Below the pieces are notes generated by a model, which searched no databases, was not told the origin of the DNA, and saw nothing but the letters and a program-made list of their open reading frames with translations. 64,000 nt of DNA, from NCBI GenBank assembly GCA_017474235.1, contig JAFVIB010000008.1:16002-80001 (forward strand), written 5' to 3'. Both the position numbers and the translations under genes were made by a program. The stretch's first letter is position 1, and every line of letters begins with the position of its first letter. The DNA comes from Alistipes sp. (GTDB lineage: Bacteria; Bacteroidota; Bacteroidia; Bacteroidales; Rikenellaceae). Positions 8,443 through 16,556 of this stretch are shown here, piece after piece.

Positions 8443-9100
8443 AATAGGTGCGCTCTCCAAAGATGCGCGAGCCAACCCTCACCATCGTTGAACCACACTC
8501 AACAGCGATAGGGTAGTCGTCCGACATTCCCATAGAGAGGATATTAAAGTCGGCGTCAAACATCGGCTCAAGTTCGCGTTTAAGAGCCGCCAAAGCCTCA
8601 AAATCGGCGCGAATAACGGAGGTATCGTCTGTGTAGGTCGCCATACCCATAATGCCGCGAATACGGACATTTTTCAGCGCGCTCAAAGCCCCCGAAGCCA
8701 AATAATCACGCAGAGCATCTATCTCCCAGCCGCTCTTGCTCTCGTCCGACGACACATGCACCTCCAAAAGGCAGTCGATAACCCTGTCACAGCGGGCTGC
8801 CTCGCTATTGATACACTCTATAAGTCGCTGACTATCAACAGACTGCACAAGTGACACAAACGGAGCAATGGTACGCACCTTATTAGTCTGAAGGTGACCT
8901 ATCATATGCCACTCTATATCTTTTGGCAGGCTCTGAGCCTTCAATTTCAGCTCCTGCACGCGGCTCTCGCCAAAGATGCGCTGACCTGTGTCGTAAGCCT
9001 CCAAAATAGCCTCAGCAGGATGAAATTTCGAGACAGCAACAAGCTCCACGCCCGCAGGCAGCGAGGCTCGTATATCCAATATTTGCGATGCAACAGACAT
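8441..9100 (-). CDS. YggS/PLPBP family pyridoxal-phosphate homeostasis protein
   Basis: 219 residues, standard size for this single-domain TIM-barrel PLP-binding protein. Lys24 in LVAVSKFHP is the expected PLP lysine. Other family signatures are GESRVQEL, WHMIGHLQTNKV, LLEVHVSSDESKSG, RGIMGMATYTDD and SMGMSDDYPIAVECGSTMVRVGSRIFGER near the C terminus. It buffers PLP and affects amino-acid pools; no enzyme activity is known. A TATCTTTG box on the minus strand at 9128-9121 lies about 20 bp before the start, divergent from the dipeptidase promoter. Confidence 0.95.
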   Translation of the reverse strand: MSVASQILDIRASLPAGVELVAVSKFHPAEAILEAYDTGQRIFGESRVQELKLKAQSLPKDIEWHMIGHLQTNKVRTIAPFVSLVQSVDSQRLIECINSEAARCDRVIDCLLEVHVSSDESKSGWEIDALRDYLASGALSALKNVRIRGIMGMATYTDDTSVIRADFEALAALKRELEPMFDADFNILSMGMSDDYPIAVECGSTMVRVGSRIFGERTY

Positions 9101-9120
9101 AATTTCAAACTTTTGTACGA

Positions 9121-9178
9121 CAAAGATAGCTCAAACTCCGCGCCGATGCAAAATTTTCAAAGAAAATTATTATCTTTG
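9121..9178. promoter_or_regulatory. Divergent promoter pair for yggS and the dipeptidase
   Basis: Minus-strand TATCTTTG at 9128-9121 for yggS and plus-strand TATCTTTG at 9171-9178 for the dipeptidase; their -33 elements are not obvious. Confidence 0.5.
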
Positions 9179-9205
9179 TACAATAAGAACAAAACTAAAC
9201 GAGAT

Positions 9206-10828
9206 ATGAAAAAACTGATTCTTACACTTGCCTTTGCAGTCGGAGCGATAACCGCCTATGCCTGCACAAACTTTATCGTAACAAAGGGCGCATCGACAGA
9301 TGGCTCGGTAATGGTTACCTATGCCGCCGACTCGCATCAGCTCTATGGCGCACTATACTTTATCCCAAAGGGCAACTTCAAGCCCGGAACAATGTTGCGC
9401 GTGGATGAATGGGATACCGGCAAATATTTGGGTGACATTCCACAGATTCCTACAACTTACACTACCGTGGGTAATATGAACGAGCACTCGCTCATCATCA
9501 CAGAGACAACATACGGAGGTCGTGCAGAGTTAGAGGATGCCAATGGCGTAATGGACTATGGCTCACTAATTTACATCACTCTTCAGCGTGCAAAGACCGC
9601 CCGCGAGGCTATTGCTGTAATTGCAGACCTTACTGCCACTTACGGTTATGCCTCAAGCGGCGAGAGCTTCTCTATTGCCGATGCTGACGAGGCGTGGATT
9701 ATGGAGCTGATTAGCAAAGGTAAGTACGGCAAGGGTATTGTTTGGGTGGCGCGTCGTATTCCTGACGGATATGTCTCTGCACACGCAAATCAGGCACGAA
9801 TTACCACATTCCCGCTCAACGACCCTGAGAACTGTCTCTACTCAGAGGATGTTATCTCTTTTGCTCGCGAGAGGGGTTATTTCAGCGGTAGCGACGAGGA
9901 GTTCAGCTTCTGCGATGCCTATGCACCGATTGATTTCGGCGGTATGCGTGGCTGCGAGGCGCGTGTATGGAGCTTCTTCCGCACTGTTGCTGACGGTATG
10001 GACAAGTATATCGACTTTGCTATGGGCGTAAACCCTCAGAACAAGATGCCGCTATGGGTTAAGCCACGCACAAAGGTCTCTCCAAAGGTTCTCTTCGACG
10101 CAATGCGCGACCACTACGAGGGTACTCCGATAGATATGACAACCGATATTGGCGCAGGTGGTCACGCCCTGCCTTACCGTTGGCGTCCGATGTACTTTAC
10201 CGTAGATGGCGTAGAGTACTGCAACGAGCGCGCAACAGCTACACAGCAGACCGGTTTTTGGCTCTGCGGTCAGGCTCGCAAGGATAAGGTGGGTATTCTG
10301 TGGTTTGGCACAGATGATGCTGCTACATCGGCTCTGACACCTATATATGTAAATACAACCGAGTGTCCGTGGTGCCTGAGCGAGGAGAATGGCTCAATGC
10401 TCAAGTACTCAGATACATCAATGTTTTGGATTACAAACCGCGTGGCTCAGTTCGCATACCTCAGATACGATATTATCGGCAAGAAGGTGCGCGAGAATGT
10501 TGACGCTTGGGAGAACAATATGCTTAAGGATGTCGAGAGTGTCGATAATGCTATCGCTACTGCTCCTAACGCAAAGAAAAAGGCTAAAATTGCCACAAAA
10601 TATACGCTCAATCGTGCGCAACAACTCTTCGACAAGTGGGTAGAACTCGATAAATATCTGATGATAAAATACATCGACGGCAATGTCAAGAGCGAGGACA
10701 ATAACGGCTTTATCGACAACGGCAATGGCAAGGATATTCCTGACAAAATCCAGCAGCCGGGTTACAGCGAGAAGTGGAAGAGAGCTGTTGCAGCAGACAA
10801 TGGCAGAATACTTGAAGTAGTTAAATAA
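9206..10828 (+). CDS. Secreted C69 family dipeptidase
   Basis: I start at ATG 9206, giving MKKLILTLAFAVGAITAYA followed directly by CTNFIV; an earlier in-frame start would read through yggS. In this N-terminal-nucleophile family the cysteine of CTNF becomes the catalytic residue once the leader is removed, which fits a signal peptide ending just before it. DGSVMVTYAADSH, TETTYGGRAEL, EAWIMELISKGKYGKGIVWVARR and ISAHANQARIT-like segments match the family. 540 residues. It probably trims dipeptides in the periplasm. lpdA follows 20 bp downstream and may be cotranscribed. Confidence 0.9.
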   Translation: MKKLILTLAFAVGAITAYACTNFIVTKGASTDGSVMVTYAADSHQLYGALYFIPKGNFKPGTMLRVDEWDTGKYLGDIPQIPTTYTTVGNMNEHSLIITETTYGGRAELEDANGVMDYGSLIYITLQRAKTAREAIAVIADLTATYGYASSGESFSIADADEAWIMELISKGKYGKGIVWVARRIPDGYVSAHANQARITTFPLNDPENCLYSEDVISFARERGYFSGSDEEFSFCDAYAPIDFGGMRGCEARVWSFFRTVADGMDKYIDFAMGVNPQNKMPLWVKPRTKVSPKVLFDAMRDHYEGTPIDMTTDIGAGGHALPYRWRPMYFTVDGVEYCNERATATQQTGFWLCGQARKDKVGILWFGTDDAATSALTPIYVNTTECPWCLSEENGSMLKYSDTSMFWITNRVAQFAYLRYDIIGKKVRENVDAWENNMLKDVESVDNAIATAPNAKKKAKIATKYTLNRAQQLFDKWVELDKYLMIKYIDGNVKSEDNNGFIDNGNGKDIPDKIQQPGYSEKWKRAVAADNGRILEVVK

Positions 10829-10848
10829 CAAGACAATACAACGATTAT

Positions 10849-12222
10849 ATGAAGTACGACTTGATAATCATCGGCAGTGGTCCGGGCGGTTATGTTGGAG
10901 CTGTAAGAGCTTCACAACTTGGCAAAAAAGTGGCTCTTGTAGAGAGGGCTGAGGCTGGCGGCACTTGCCTTAATTGGGGATGTATTCCGACAAAGGCTCT
11001 GCTCAAGAGTGCGCAGGTGTTCAGCTACTGCAAGAGTGCTGCAAATTACGGCGTCGATATGGAGTGCGAACCGAAGGCTGACTTGGCAAAAATCGTTGCC
11101 CGCTCACGCACCGTTGCAAGCAATATGAACAAGGGTGTACAGCTGTTGCTCAAGCGCAACAATGTCGATATTTTGGCAGGTTTTGGTCGCCTTGTATCTC
11201 CTACCGAGGTGGATGTGGATGGCACTCTATATCAGGCAGATAACATCATTCTCGCAACAGGTGCTCGTCCTCGCGAGATGGCGTTTATGCCCGTTGACCA
11301 CACCCATATCATCAACTCAAAAGATGCTCTGTCGCTCGAGAAGTTGCCCGAGACAATGGTCGTTGTGGGTTCGGGTGCTATCGGCAGCGAGTTTGCATTT
11401 TTCTACGCCTCGTTGGGTGTAAAAGTGACCGTTATCGAGTATATGCCACAGCTTATGCCGCTTGAGGATGAAGAGGTTGCAAAGTGTATGGAGCGCGTGT
11501 TCCGCCGTCTGAGAATTGGCGTTATGACCGCTACAACAGTCAAGAGTGTAACGGTGGTGGATGACAAGTGTCAGATTGAGATTGAGGGCAAGAAGGGGGC
11601 TGAGACCCTTACAGCAGATGTTGTACTCTCGGCGGTCGGCATTAAGTCCAACATCGAGAATATCGGTCTTGAGCAGCTCGGCATAGCGGTTGAACGCGAT
11701 AAAGTCGTGGTAGATAGCACATTCCGAACAACCGTTCCGACTGTCTATGCCATCGGCGACATTATTGCCACTCCGGCACTTGCACATATAGCCTCAGCTG
11801 AGGCTGTGCGCTGTGTAGAGGGCATTTGCGGGCTTAATCCTGAGCCAATGGACTACTCAACAATACCTTCCTGCATCTTCACCACTCCGGAGGTTGCCTC
11901 TGTGGGTATCACCGAGAAGCAGGCAGTGGAGCAGGGTATAGAACACACCGTCGGCAGATACCAATTTGCAGCCTCGGGCAAGGCTATGGCTGCGGGTGAC
12001 CGCGACGGCTTTGTCAAGATTATCTTCGACGCAGAAAAACGCGTTATTGGCGCACATATCGTCGGTGCAAATATAGTTGAAATGTTAGGTGAGGTAACAC
12101 TTGCTAAACAGCTGGGTATCACCGCAAAACAGATTGCGCACACCATCCACGCACACCCTGCAATGTACGAAGGCATCGCCGAAGCTGCCGAACAGGCTCT
12201 CGGCTGCGCAATACACGCATAG
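10849..12222 (+). CDS. lpdA: Dihydrolipoyl dehydrogenase
   Basis: 457 residues. FAD-binding IIGSGPGGYVGAVRASQLG, redox-active disulfide in GGTCLNWGCIPTKALLKSA (about residues 39-57), NAD-binding VVGSGAIGSEFAFFYASLG, second FAD motif TVYAIGDI, and the C-terminal dimer-interface HAHPAMYEGIAEAAEQ with the catalytic His/Glu. It reoxidises the lipoamide of 2-oxoacid dehydrogenase or glycine-cleavage complexes. No partner E1/E2 genes lie nearby, so which complex it serves is not visible. Confidence 0.96.
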   Translation: MKYDLIIIGSGPGGYVGAVRASQLGKKVALVERAEAGGTCLNWGCIPTKALLKSAQVFSYCKSAANYGVDMECEPKADLAKIVARSRTVASNMNKGVQLLLKRNNVDILAGFGRLVSPTEVDVDGTLYQADNIILATGARPREMAFMPVDHTHIINSKDALSLEKLPETMVVVGSGAIGSEFAFFYASLGVKVTVIEYMPQLMPLEDEEVAKCMERVFRRLRIGVMTATTVKSVTVVDDKCQIEIEGKKGAETLTADVVLSAVGIKSNIENIGLEQLGIAVERDKVVVDSTFRTTVPTVYAIGDIIATPALAHIASAEAVRCVEGICGLNPEPMDYSTIPSCIFTTPEVASVGITEKQAVEQGIEHTVGRYQFAASGKAMAAGDRDGFVKIIFDAEKRVIGAHIVGANIVEMLGEVTLAKQLGITAKQIAHTIHAHPAMYEGIAEAAEQALGCAIHA

Positions 12223-12243
12223 TAAAACAAAATATTCATGATG

Positions 12244-12275
12244 TAGTCCTCGGATCAATTCTGAGGGCTATTTTT
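12244..12275 (+). terminator. Intrinsic terminator of lpdA
   Basis: TAGTCCTC pairs with GAGGGCTA (12244-12251 with 12263-12270, one G-T pair), followed by TTTTTA. It faces the tracrRNA terminator at 12284-12308. Confidence 0.75.
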
Positions 12276-12283
12276 ATATAAAT

Positions 12284-12363
12284 AAAAAAGGCGAGGATGT
12301 ACCCCACCTTGCATGTTTTCACAACGGAAAAAATCCTTATCGTGATTTGCTTTTAAATTTGTA
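12284..12363 (-). ncRNA. tracrRNA of the type II-C CRISPR-Cas9 locus
   Basis: On the minus strand a perfect TTTG-N20-TACTTTTG promoter is followed about 4 nt later by an anti-repeat (12364-12341) giving 22 uninterrupted pairs with the CRISPR repeat (repeat positions 4-25). Then comes a small stem (AAGGATTTTTTCC), a linker, and a 7-bp hairpin (12308-12290: GGTGGGG against CCTCGCC) with TTTTTT (12289-12284), a good intrinsic terminator. Predicted length is about 78-80 nt, compact for a tracrRNA. It is divergent from cas9 and convergent with lpdA. The exact 5' end is inferred. Confidence 0.85.
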
Positions 12364-12366
12364 CTG

Positions 12367-12398
12367 CAAAAGTATAAAATAATTAGTTAAAGTCCAAA
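12367..12398 (-). promoter_or_regulatory. tracrRNA promoter
   Basis: TTTG (12398-12395), 20 bp, TACTTTTG (12374-12367) on the minus strand, both boxes perfect. Confidence 0.8.
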
Positions 12399-12406
12399 CT
12401 TTTTTA

Positions 12407-12414
12407 TAAATTTG
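12407..12414 (+). promoter_or_regulatory. Likely cas9 -7 box
   Basis: TAAATTTG matches TAnnTTTG; predicted start near 12420, leaving a leader of about 20 nt. No strong -33 box is seen (TTAG at about the right distance). A second TAAATTTG (12426-12433) is too close to the ATG for a normal leader and is part of the repeat mimic. Confidence 0.5.
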
Positions 12415-12421
12415 TAATACT

Positions 12422-12436
12422 CTTTTAAATTTGTAC
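12422..12436 (+). promoter_or_regulatory. CRISPR-repeat mimic in the cas9 leader
   Basis: Fifteen bases (CTTTTAAATTTGTAC) identical to 12350-12364, the DNA encoding the tracrRNA anti-repeat; 14 of them match repeat positions 12-25. In the cas9 mRNA they would be perfectly complementary to the 5' end of tracrRNA. They end four bases before the cas9 ATG. Confidence 0.7.
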
Positions 12437-12440
12437 ATAT

Positions 12441-15400
12441 ATGAAACGAATTCTTGGCATTGATTTAGGCTCCTCAAGTATCGGTTGGGCTATCGTTGAT
12501 GAATATAGTGAGGAAATAACGAGCAATGAAAATATCCTTAGTCCTAATCAGGATAAAATAGTCGCGATTGGCAGTCGTGTTATACCTCTCTCAACCGAAG
12601 AGAGCACTCAATTTTCAAAAGGTCAAGCTATTTCAAAAAATGCGGATAGAACAGCCAAACGAACTCAACGCAAAGGCTATGATCGCTATCAACTACGCAG
12701 ATACACACTGCAAAATAAGTTGAGAAATTTAGGCATGTACAATGGTACAACACTCCATTGTTCTAAATTAAAATTATGGGAATTAAGGTCAAAATCCGTT
12801 TCCGAGCAGATTTCTCTGCTTGAACTTGGTCGTGTACTATGTCATATTAATCAGAAGAGAGGTTATCGTACAGCAAAATCTGATTACGGAGATAAGAAGC
12901 TTGGTGCATATGTGGGTAAAGTTATATCAAATCACGCTCAACTGCATGATTTGGGGATGACTGTAGGTCAATACCTATATAGTAATCTAAAAAATAACAT
13001 AGCTTTTCGATGTAAAGATATTGTATATCCTCGCAATGCATACATAGAAGAATTTGACGCAATTTTATCTTGCCAGAAAAGATTCTATCCGAATATTCTG
13101 ACAGATGAAACTATTGATTATATTCGTAATAATATCATCTTTCACCAACGACCTCTCAAGTCATGTAAACATTTAGTTGGCAAATGTGAATTGGAGCGTC
13201 ATAATGTAACTATTGGTAGTAAAATTATTAATTGTGGTCCAAAAGTTGCTCCACGCAGCTCCCCATTATCCCAAGTTTGTAAAATATGGGAGAGTATTAA
13301 CAATATCAAGGTCAAAAATAAAACCAATGACACTCTTTTTATATCATTGGAACAGAAACAAGCAATATTTAAGTATCTAAACACCAATGATAAATTAAAC
13401 GCAACTACTTTAAAAACGCTCCTTGGCATAAAAGGAAAAGAGTGGTTATTTAGCAAGGCTGTGGGGGCTGGAATTCAAGGCAATACAACCTATTGTGCAA
13501 TAAATCAGGCTCTTGGCAATTACCCTAAAAAGGAGGAATTGTTAAAATTTAAAATAACTACAACTGACGGTCTTGTTAATCCCGATACAGGCGAGTTATT
13601 TAAAATAATAGACGAATCATTTGAACAACAACCACTATATACACTTTGGCATACACTATACTCTATTTCAAATATAGAAGAGTTGCAAAAAGTTCTAAAA
13701 AAGAATTTTGGTATAAACGATGATGAGGTTATCAATCGTCTCTGCCAAATAGATTTTGTAAAGAGCGGATACAGCAATAAATCCTCGCGTGCCATGCGCA
13801 AAATATTACCATACCTACAGGATGGAGAGCAATACTATGATGCAAAATTGGCTGCTGGCTATAATGATATAACTCCAACTAAAGCGCAGAATGAGGCTCG
13901 AGAGCTTGTAGAACGACTTCAGCCAATACAAAAAGGTGAATTGCGTCAGCCCGTTGTCGAAAAGGTTATCAATCAGTTGGTCAACCTAGTTAATGCTTTG
14001 ATGGAGGAGTATGGTCGCTTCGATGAAATTAGAGTGGAACTTGCCCGTGAACTAAAGCAAAATCAGAAGGAGCGTGAATTTGCCACAAAAGCCATAAGTA
14101 ACAATAATAAGAAAAATGAGAGAGCAGCTGGGAAAATAAAAGAACTTGGCTTTACGCCAACCCGTTCCCGCATACAAAAGTATCGATTATGGGATGAGTC
14201 TAAAAATACATGTGTCTATTGTGGTAAAACGGTTAATATAGCAGAATTCTTGTTGGGTTTTGGCGTTGAGCGAGAGCATATAATTCCTCGTTCCGTATTG
14301 TTTGACGATAGTTTTTCAAATAAGGTGTGTGCCTGCCGAGAGTGTAACAAGGAAAAAGATAATAACACGGCATATGATTACATGAAGAGTAAAGGAGATA
14401 AAGCGTATAACGATTACATTGAGCGTATTAATCAGTTAGCCGAGGCGTATAATCCAAAACTAGACTACGATTGTGGAATATCTAAAACTAAGCGTGACAA
14501 GCTGCTTATGTCTGCTAGTGAACTGCCTACAGACTTTATTGCAAGACAGCTCAAAGAGAGTCAATACATAGCAAAAAAAGCAAAAGATATGCTACAATCA
14601 ATATGTCATAATGTCTATTCGACAAGTGGCAGCATCACCGATTTTATCCGCCACATTTGGGGCTGGGACGAAGTATTACATTCGCTAAATTTCCAACGCT
14701 ACAAAAATGCCGGTCTTACCGAAATGGTAGAACGAGATGTAAACGGTAAGAAGGTTAAGGTAGAACGAATCAAAGATTGGTCTAAGCGAATGGATAACCG
14801 TCATCATGCTGTTGATGCACTTACTATTGCTTGCACCAAACAGGGATATATCCAGCGTATCAATAACCTCAATTCTTTAAAACAGGTGTCATTCATCTCC
14901 TTTAAAGATACAAAGCAAAGTGAAGATACCATACAAAAGCTAACTCGTTTGGAACGATATATCAAAATGCAACCACATTTCTCAATAGCAGAAGTGGAAA
15001 AGGCTGTTTCTAGTATTGTCGTATCATTTAAAAGCGGTAAACGCTCTGCGACGATAGGTAAAAGATATATACACAAAAACGGTAAGCGAATCTGTGTACA
15101 GCGCGATATTATCATCCCTCGTGGAGCCTTAAGCGAGGAGAGTATATACGGTCGTATTCCTCGCAAAGAAGAGGATGAGACTAAACAATTCTATGTTATA
15201 AAATATCCATTATCTGCATTTGTTGATGGCAAATCTCCAAAGAAACCTGATATTATTATTGACAAAAACATCAGAGAAAGAGTCATCATGAGATTGGAGC
15301 AATATAAGGGGAAGTTGAAGGAGGCTTTCGCAGAGCCGTTACTCGACCATCAAGGATGCAAGATTTGTAGTGTACGATGCAAGACGGGATTAAAAACATT

Positions 15401-15944
15401 AGAGCCTCTGCACTATAATGAGGATGGGAAAGCTATTGCCTTTGCTAAACCTGGTAACAATCATCATGCTGCAATCTATGAAGATAAAAATGGCAAGTGG
15501 CAAGAAAACATCGTAACTCTATGGCATGCTGTTGAGCGTAAAAAGTATGGAATTGATGTCATTATTAAGAATTGTGAGAAAGCTTGGGATAGAGTGCCCG
15601 AAAGTATGCCTAAGAAGTTTGTCGATCAACTACCAAAATCCACTTGGCAATTTAAGTTCTCGCTACAACAAAATGAGATGTTTATCCTCGGCATGGAGGA
15701 GGTGTTGTATCAAGATGCTATGAGCCATAACGATTATGCTCTGTTGAGTAAGTATTTGTATAGAGTGCAGAAGATTGCAGCGGGAGATTATTATTTCCGC
15801 CATCATTTGGAAACAACTGTTGATGACAATTCAAGTATTGCTAAAGATATGGGTAAAATGAAGCGTTTAAGTAAAAAATCTTTATTTGAGAATAACCCCC
15901 ATAAAGTTCATATTAGCATAACTGGTAAAATTACAGAGATATGA
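12441..15944 (+). CDS. cas9: Type II-C CRISPR-associated endonuclease Cas9
   Basis: 1167 residues. RuvC-I starts at the N terminus (ILGIDLGSSSIGWAIVDE, Asp8). An arginine-rich bridge helix follows (RTAKRTQRKGYDRYQLRR, about residues 72-92). RuvC-II has IRVELARELKQ with Glu533. The HNH domain has EHIIPRS with His613, FSNKV with Asn627, and CVYC/CREC cysteine pairs that may bind zinc. RuvC-III has DNRHHAVDA (His789, Asp792). All nuclease residues are present, so it should cut both strands. The C-terminal ~350 residues are the PAM-interacting part. It is more AT-rich and uses GAA, AAA and TTA more than its neighbours, suggesting transfer. Its TGA overlaps the ATG of a truncated cas1. Confidence 0.96.
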   Translation: MKRILGIDLGSSSIGWAIVDEYSEEITSNENILSPNQDKIVAIGSRVIPLSTEESTQFSKGQAISKNADRTAKRTQRKGYDRYQLRRYTLQNKLRNLGMYNGTTLHCSKLKLWELRSKSVSEQISLLELGRVLCHINQKRGYRTAKSDYGDKKLGAYVGKVISNHAQLHDLGMTVGQYLYSNLKNNIAFRCKDIVYPRNAYIEEFDAILSCQKRFYPNILTDETIDYIRNNIIFHQRPLKSCKHLVGKCELERHNVTIGSKIINCGPKVAPRSSPLSQVCKIWESINNIKVKNKTNDTLFISLEQKQAIFKYLNTNDKLNATTLKTLLGIKGKEWLFSKAVGAGIQGNTTYCAINQALGNYPKKEELLKFKITTTDGLVNPDTGELFKIIDESFEQQPLYTLWHTLYSISNIEELQKVLKKNFGINDDEVINRLCQIDFVKSGYSNKSSRAMRKILPYLQDGEQYYDAKLAAGYNDITPTKAQNEARELVERLQPIQKGELRQPVVEKVINQLVNLVNALMEEYGRFDEIRVELARELKQNQKEREFATKAISNNNKKNERAAGKIKELGFTPTRSRIQKYRLWDESKNTCVYCGKTVNIAEFLLGFGVEREHIIPRSVLFDDSFSNKVCACRECNKEKDNNTAYDYMKSKGDKAYNDYIERINQLAEAYNPKLDYDCGISKTKRDKLLMSASELPTDFIARQLKESQYIAKKAKDMLQSICHNVYSTSGSITDFIRHIWGWDEVLHSLNFQRYKNAGLTEMVERDVNGKKVKVERIKDWSKRMDNRHHAVDALTIACTKQGYIQRINNLNSLKQVSFISFKDTKQSEDTIQKLTRLERYIKMQPHFSIAEVEKAVSSIVVSFKSGKRSATIGKRYIHKNGKRICVQRDIIIPRGALSEESIYGRIPRKEEDETKQFYVIKYPLSAFVDGKSPKKPDIIIDKNIRERVIMRLEQYKGKLKEAFAEPLLDHQGCKICSVRCKTGLKTLEPLHYNEDGKAIAFAKPGNNHHAAIYEDKNGKWQENIVTLWHAVERKKYGIDVIIKNCEKAWDRVPESMPKKFVDQLPKSTWQFKFSLQQNEMFILGMEEVLYQDAMSHNDYALLSKYLYRVQKIAAGDYYFRHHLETTVDDNSSIAKDMGKMKRLSKKSLFENNPHKVHISITGKITEI

Positions 15945-15994
15945 TTAAGAGAACTCTCTACTTCGGCAATCCCGCATATTTTAACTGTATTTGA
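15941..15994 (+). pseudogene. cas1: cas1 remnant, 14 codons
   Basis: ATG 15941 overlaps the cas9 stop in the ATGA arrangement typical of intact cas9-cas1 operons. The codons read MIKRTLYFGNPAYF, the usual opening of type II-C Cas1, and then run into the first CRISPR repeat at 15984, stopping at TGA 15992-15994. The remaining ~280 codons of cas1 and all of cas2 are absent from the window. The break falls exactly at the repeat edge. Confidence 0.85.
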
Positions 15995-16260
15995 TATGTC
16001 AAAGATACAAATTTAAAAGCAAATCACAACATTGATGAACTCAAGGCTGCTGCCATCAATACTGTATTTGATATGTCAAAGGTACAAATTTAAAAGCAAA
16101 TCACAACTACGGTATTTCGGTTGTAGATCTGTAGGTTACTGTATTTGATATGTCAAAGATACAAATTTAAAAGCAAATCACAACTGATATTCATAAACAT
16201 TGTTTACGAGAGCAACTGTATTTGATATGTCAAAGATACAAATTAAAAGTAAGTCACAAC
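15984..16260 (-). CRISPR. Three-spacer type II-C CRISPR array, 47-bp repeats
   Basis: Repeats at 15984-16030, 16061-16107 (one A-to-G change), 16138-16184 and 16215-16260 (46 bp, one deletion and two substitutions). Spacers of exactly 30 bp at 16031-16060, 16108-16137 and 16185-16214. The crRNA strand is the minus strand, since repeats begin GTTGTGATTTGC there and match the tracrRNA anti-repeat. The degenerate repeat is thus the first transcribed. Each repeat holds GTTG-N19-TATCTTTG on that strand, an internal promoter (N18 in the degenerate copy, TACCTTTG in the second). Spacer 16031-16060 has 7-bp inverted ends. Confidence 0.97.
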
Positions 16261-16302
16261 TTTATCCCAATCTCCTCCAAAGCGAAAATATTGTTACAAA
16301 GA

Positions 16303-16331
16303 CTACCCGAGCCTGACTTCAAGCTCGGGAG
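16303..16331. terminator. Hairpin between CRISPR array and small membrane protein gene
   Basis: Stem CCCGAGC (16306-16312) with GCTCGGG (16323-16329), extended by flanking pairs. It lies just past the stop of the minus-strand gene, though its T run is weak on that strand. Confidence 0.5.
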
Positions 16332-16352
16332 TTTTGCGTAAATGGGGTTGTT

Positions 16353-16535
16353 TTAGTTTAGCTTGTTGCGCAGGTAGTAGTAGTAGATAAGAACGCCGAC
16401 AAAGTTTGTGCAGAAGATAAGCAGCGTTACCAAAATCTTAATTACCAAATCGGTTGCGGGCTTCTTTGTAAACAGGTCATACGCGCAATAGACGCCCCAG
16501 CAGAAAAATACGACTCCAATTAACCAAGCAATCAT
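16353..16535 (-). CDS. Small two-helix membrane protein
   Basis: 60 residues with two hydrophobic segments: residues 3-22 (WLIGVVFFCWGVYCAYDLF) and about 32-53 (ILVTLLIFCTNFVGVLIYYY), joined by a short polar TKKPATD loop and ending in a basic tail. The layout resembles the N-terminal domain found alone in small PLDc_N-type proteins, but I cannot assign a function. Its start codon lies 21 bp from the end of truA on the same strand, so the pair may be one transcript. Confidence 0.65.
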   Translation of the reverse strand: MIAWLIGVVFFCWGVYCAYDLFTKKPATDLVIKILVTLLIFCTNFVGVLIYYYYLRNKLN

Positions 16536-16556
16536 AATTGTAAATGTTTTAAAGTG

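Noticed and set aside
16031-16060. Spacer with inverted ends as a possible fourth structural element
   Set aside because: It is flanked by two standard repeats and has the same 30-bp length as the others, so it is an ordinary spacer; its 7-bp inverted ends may be chance.
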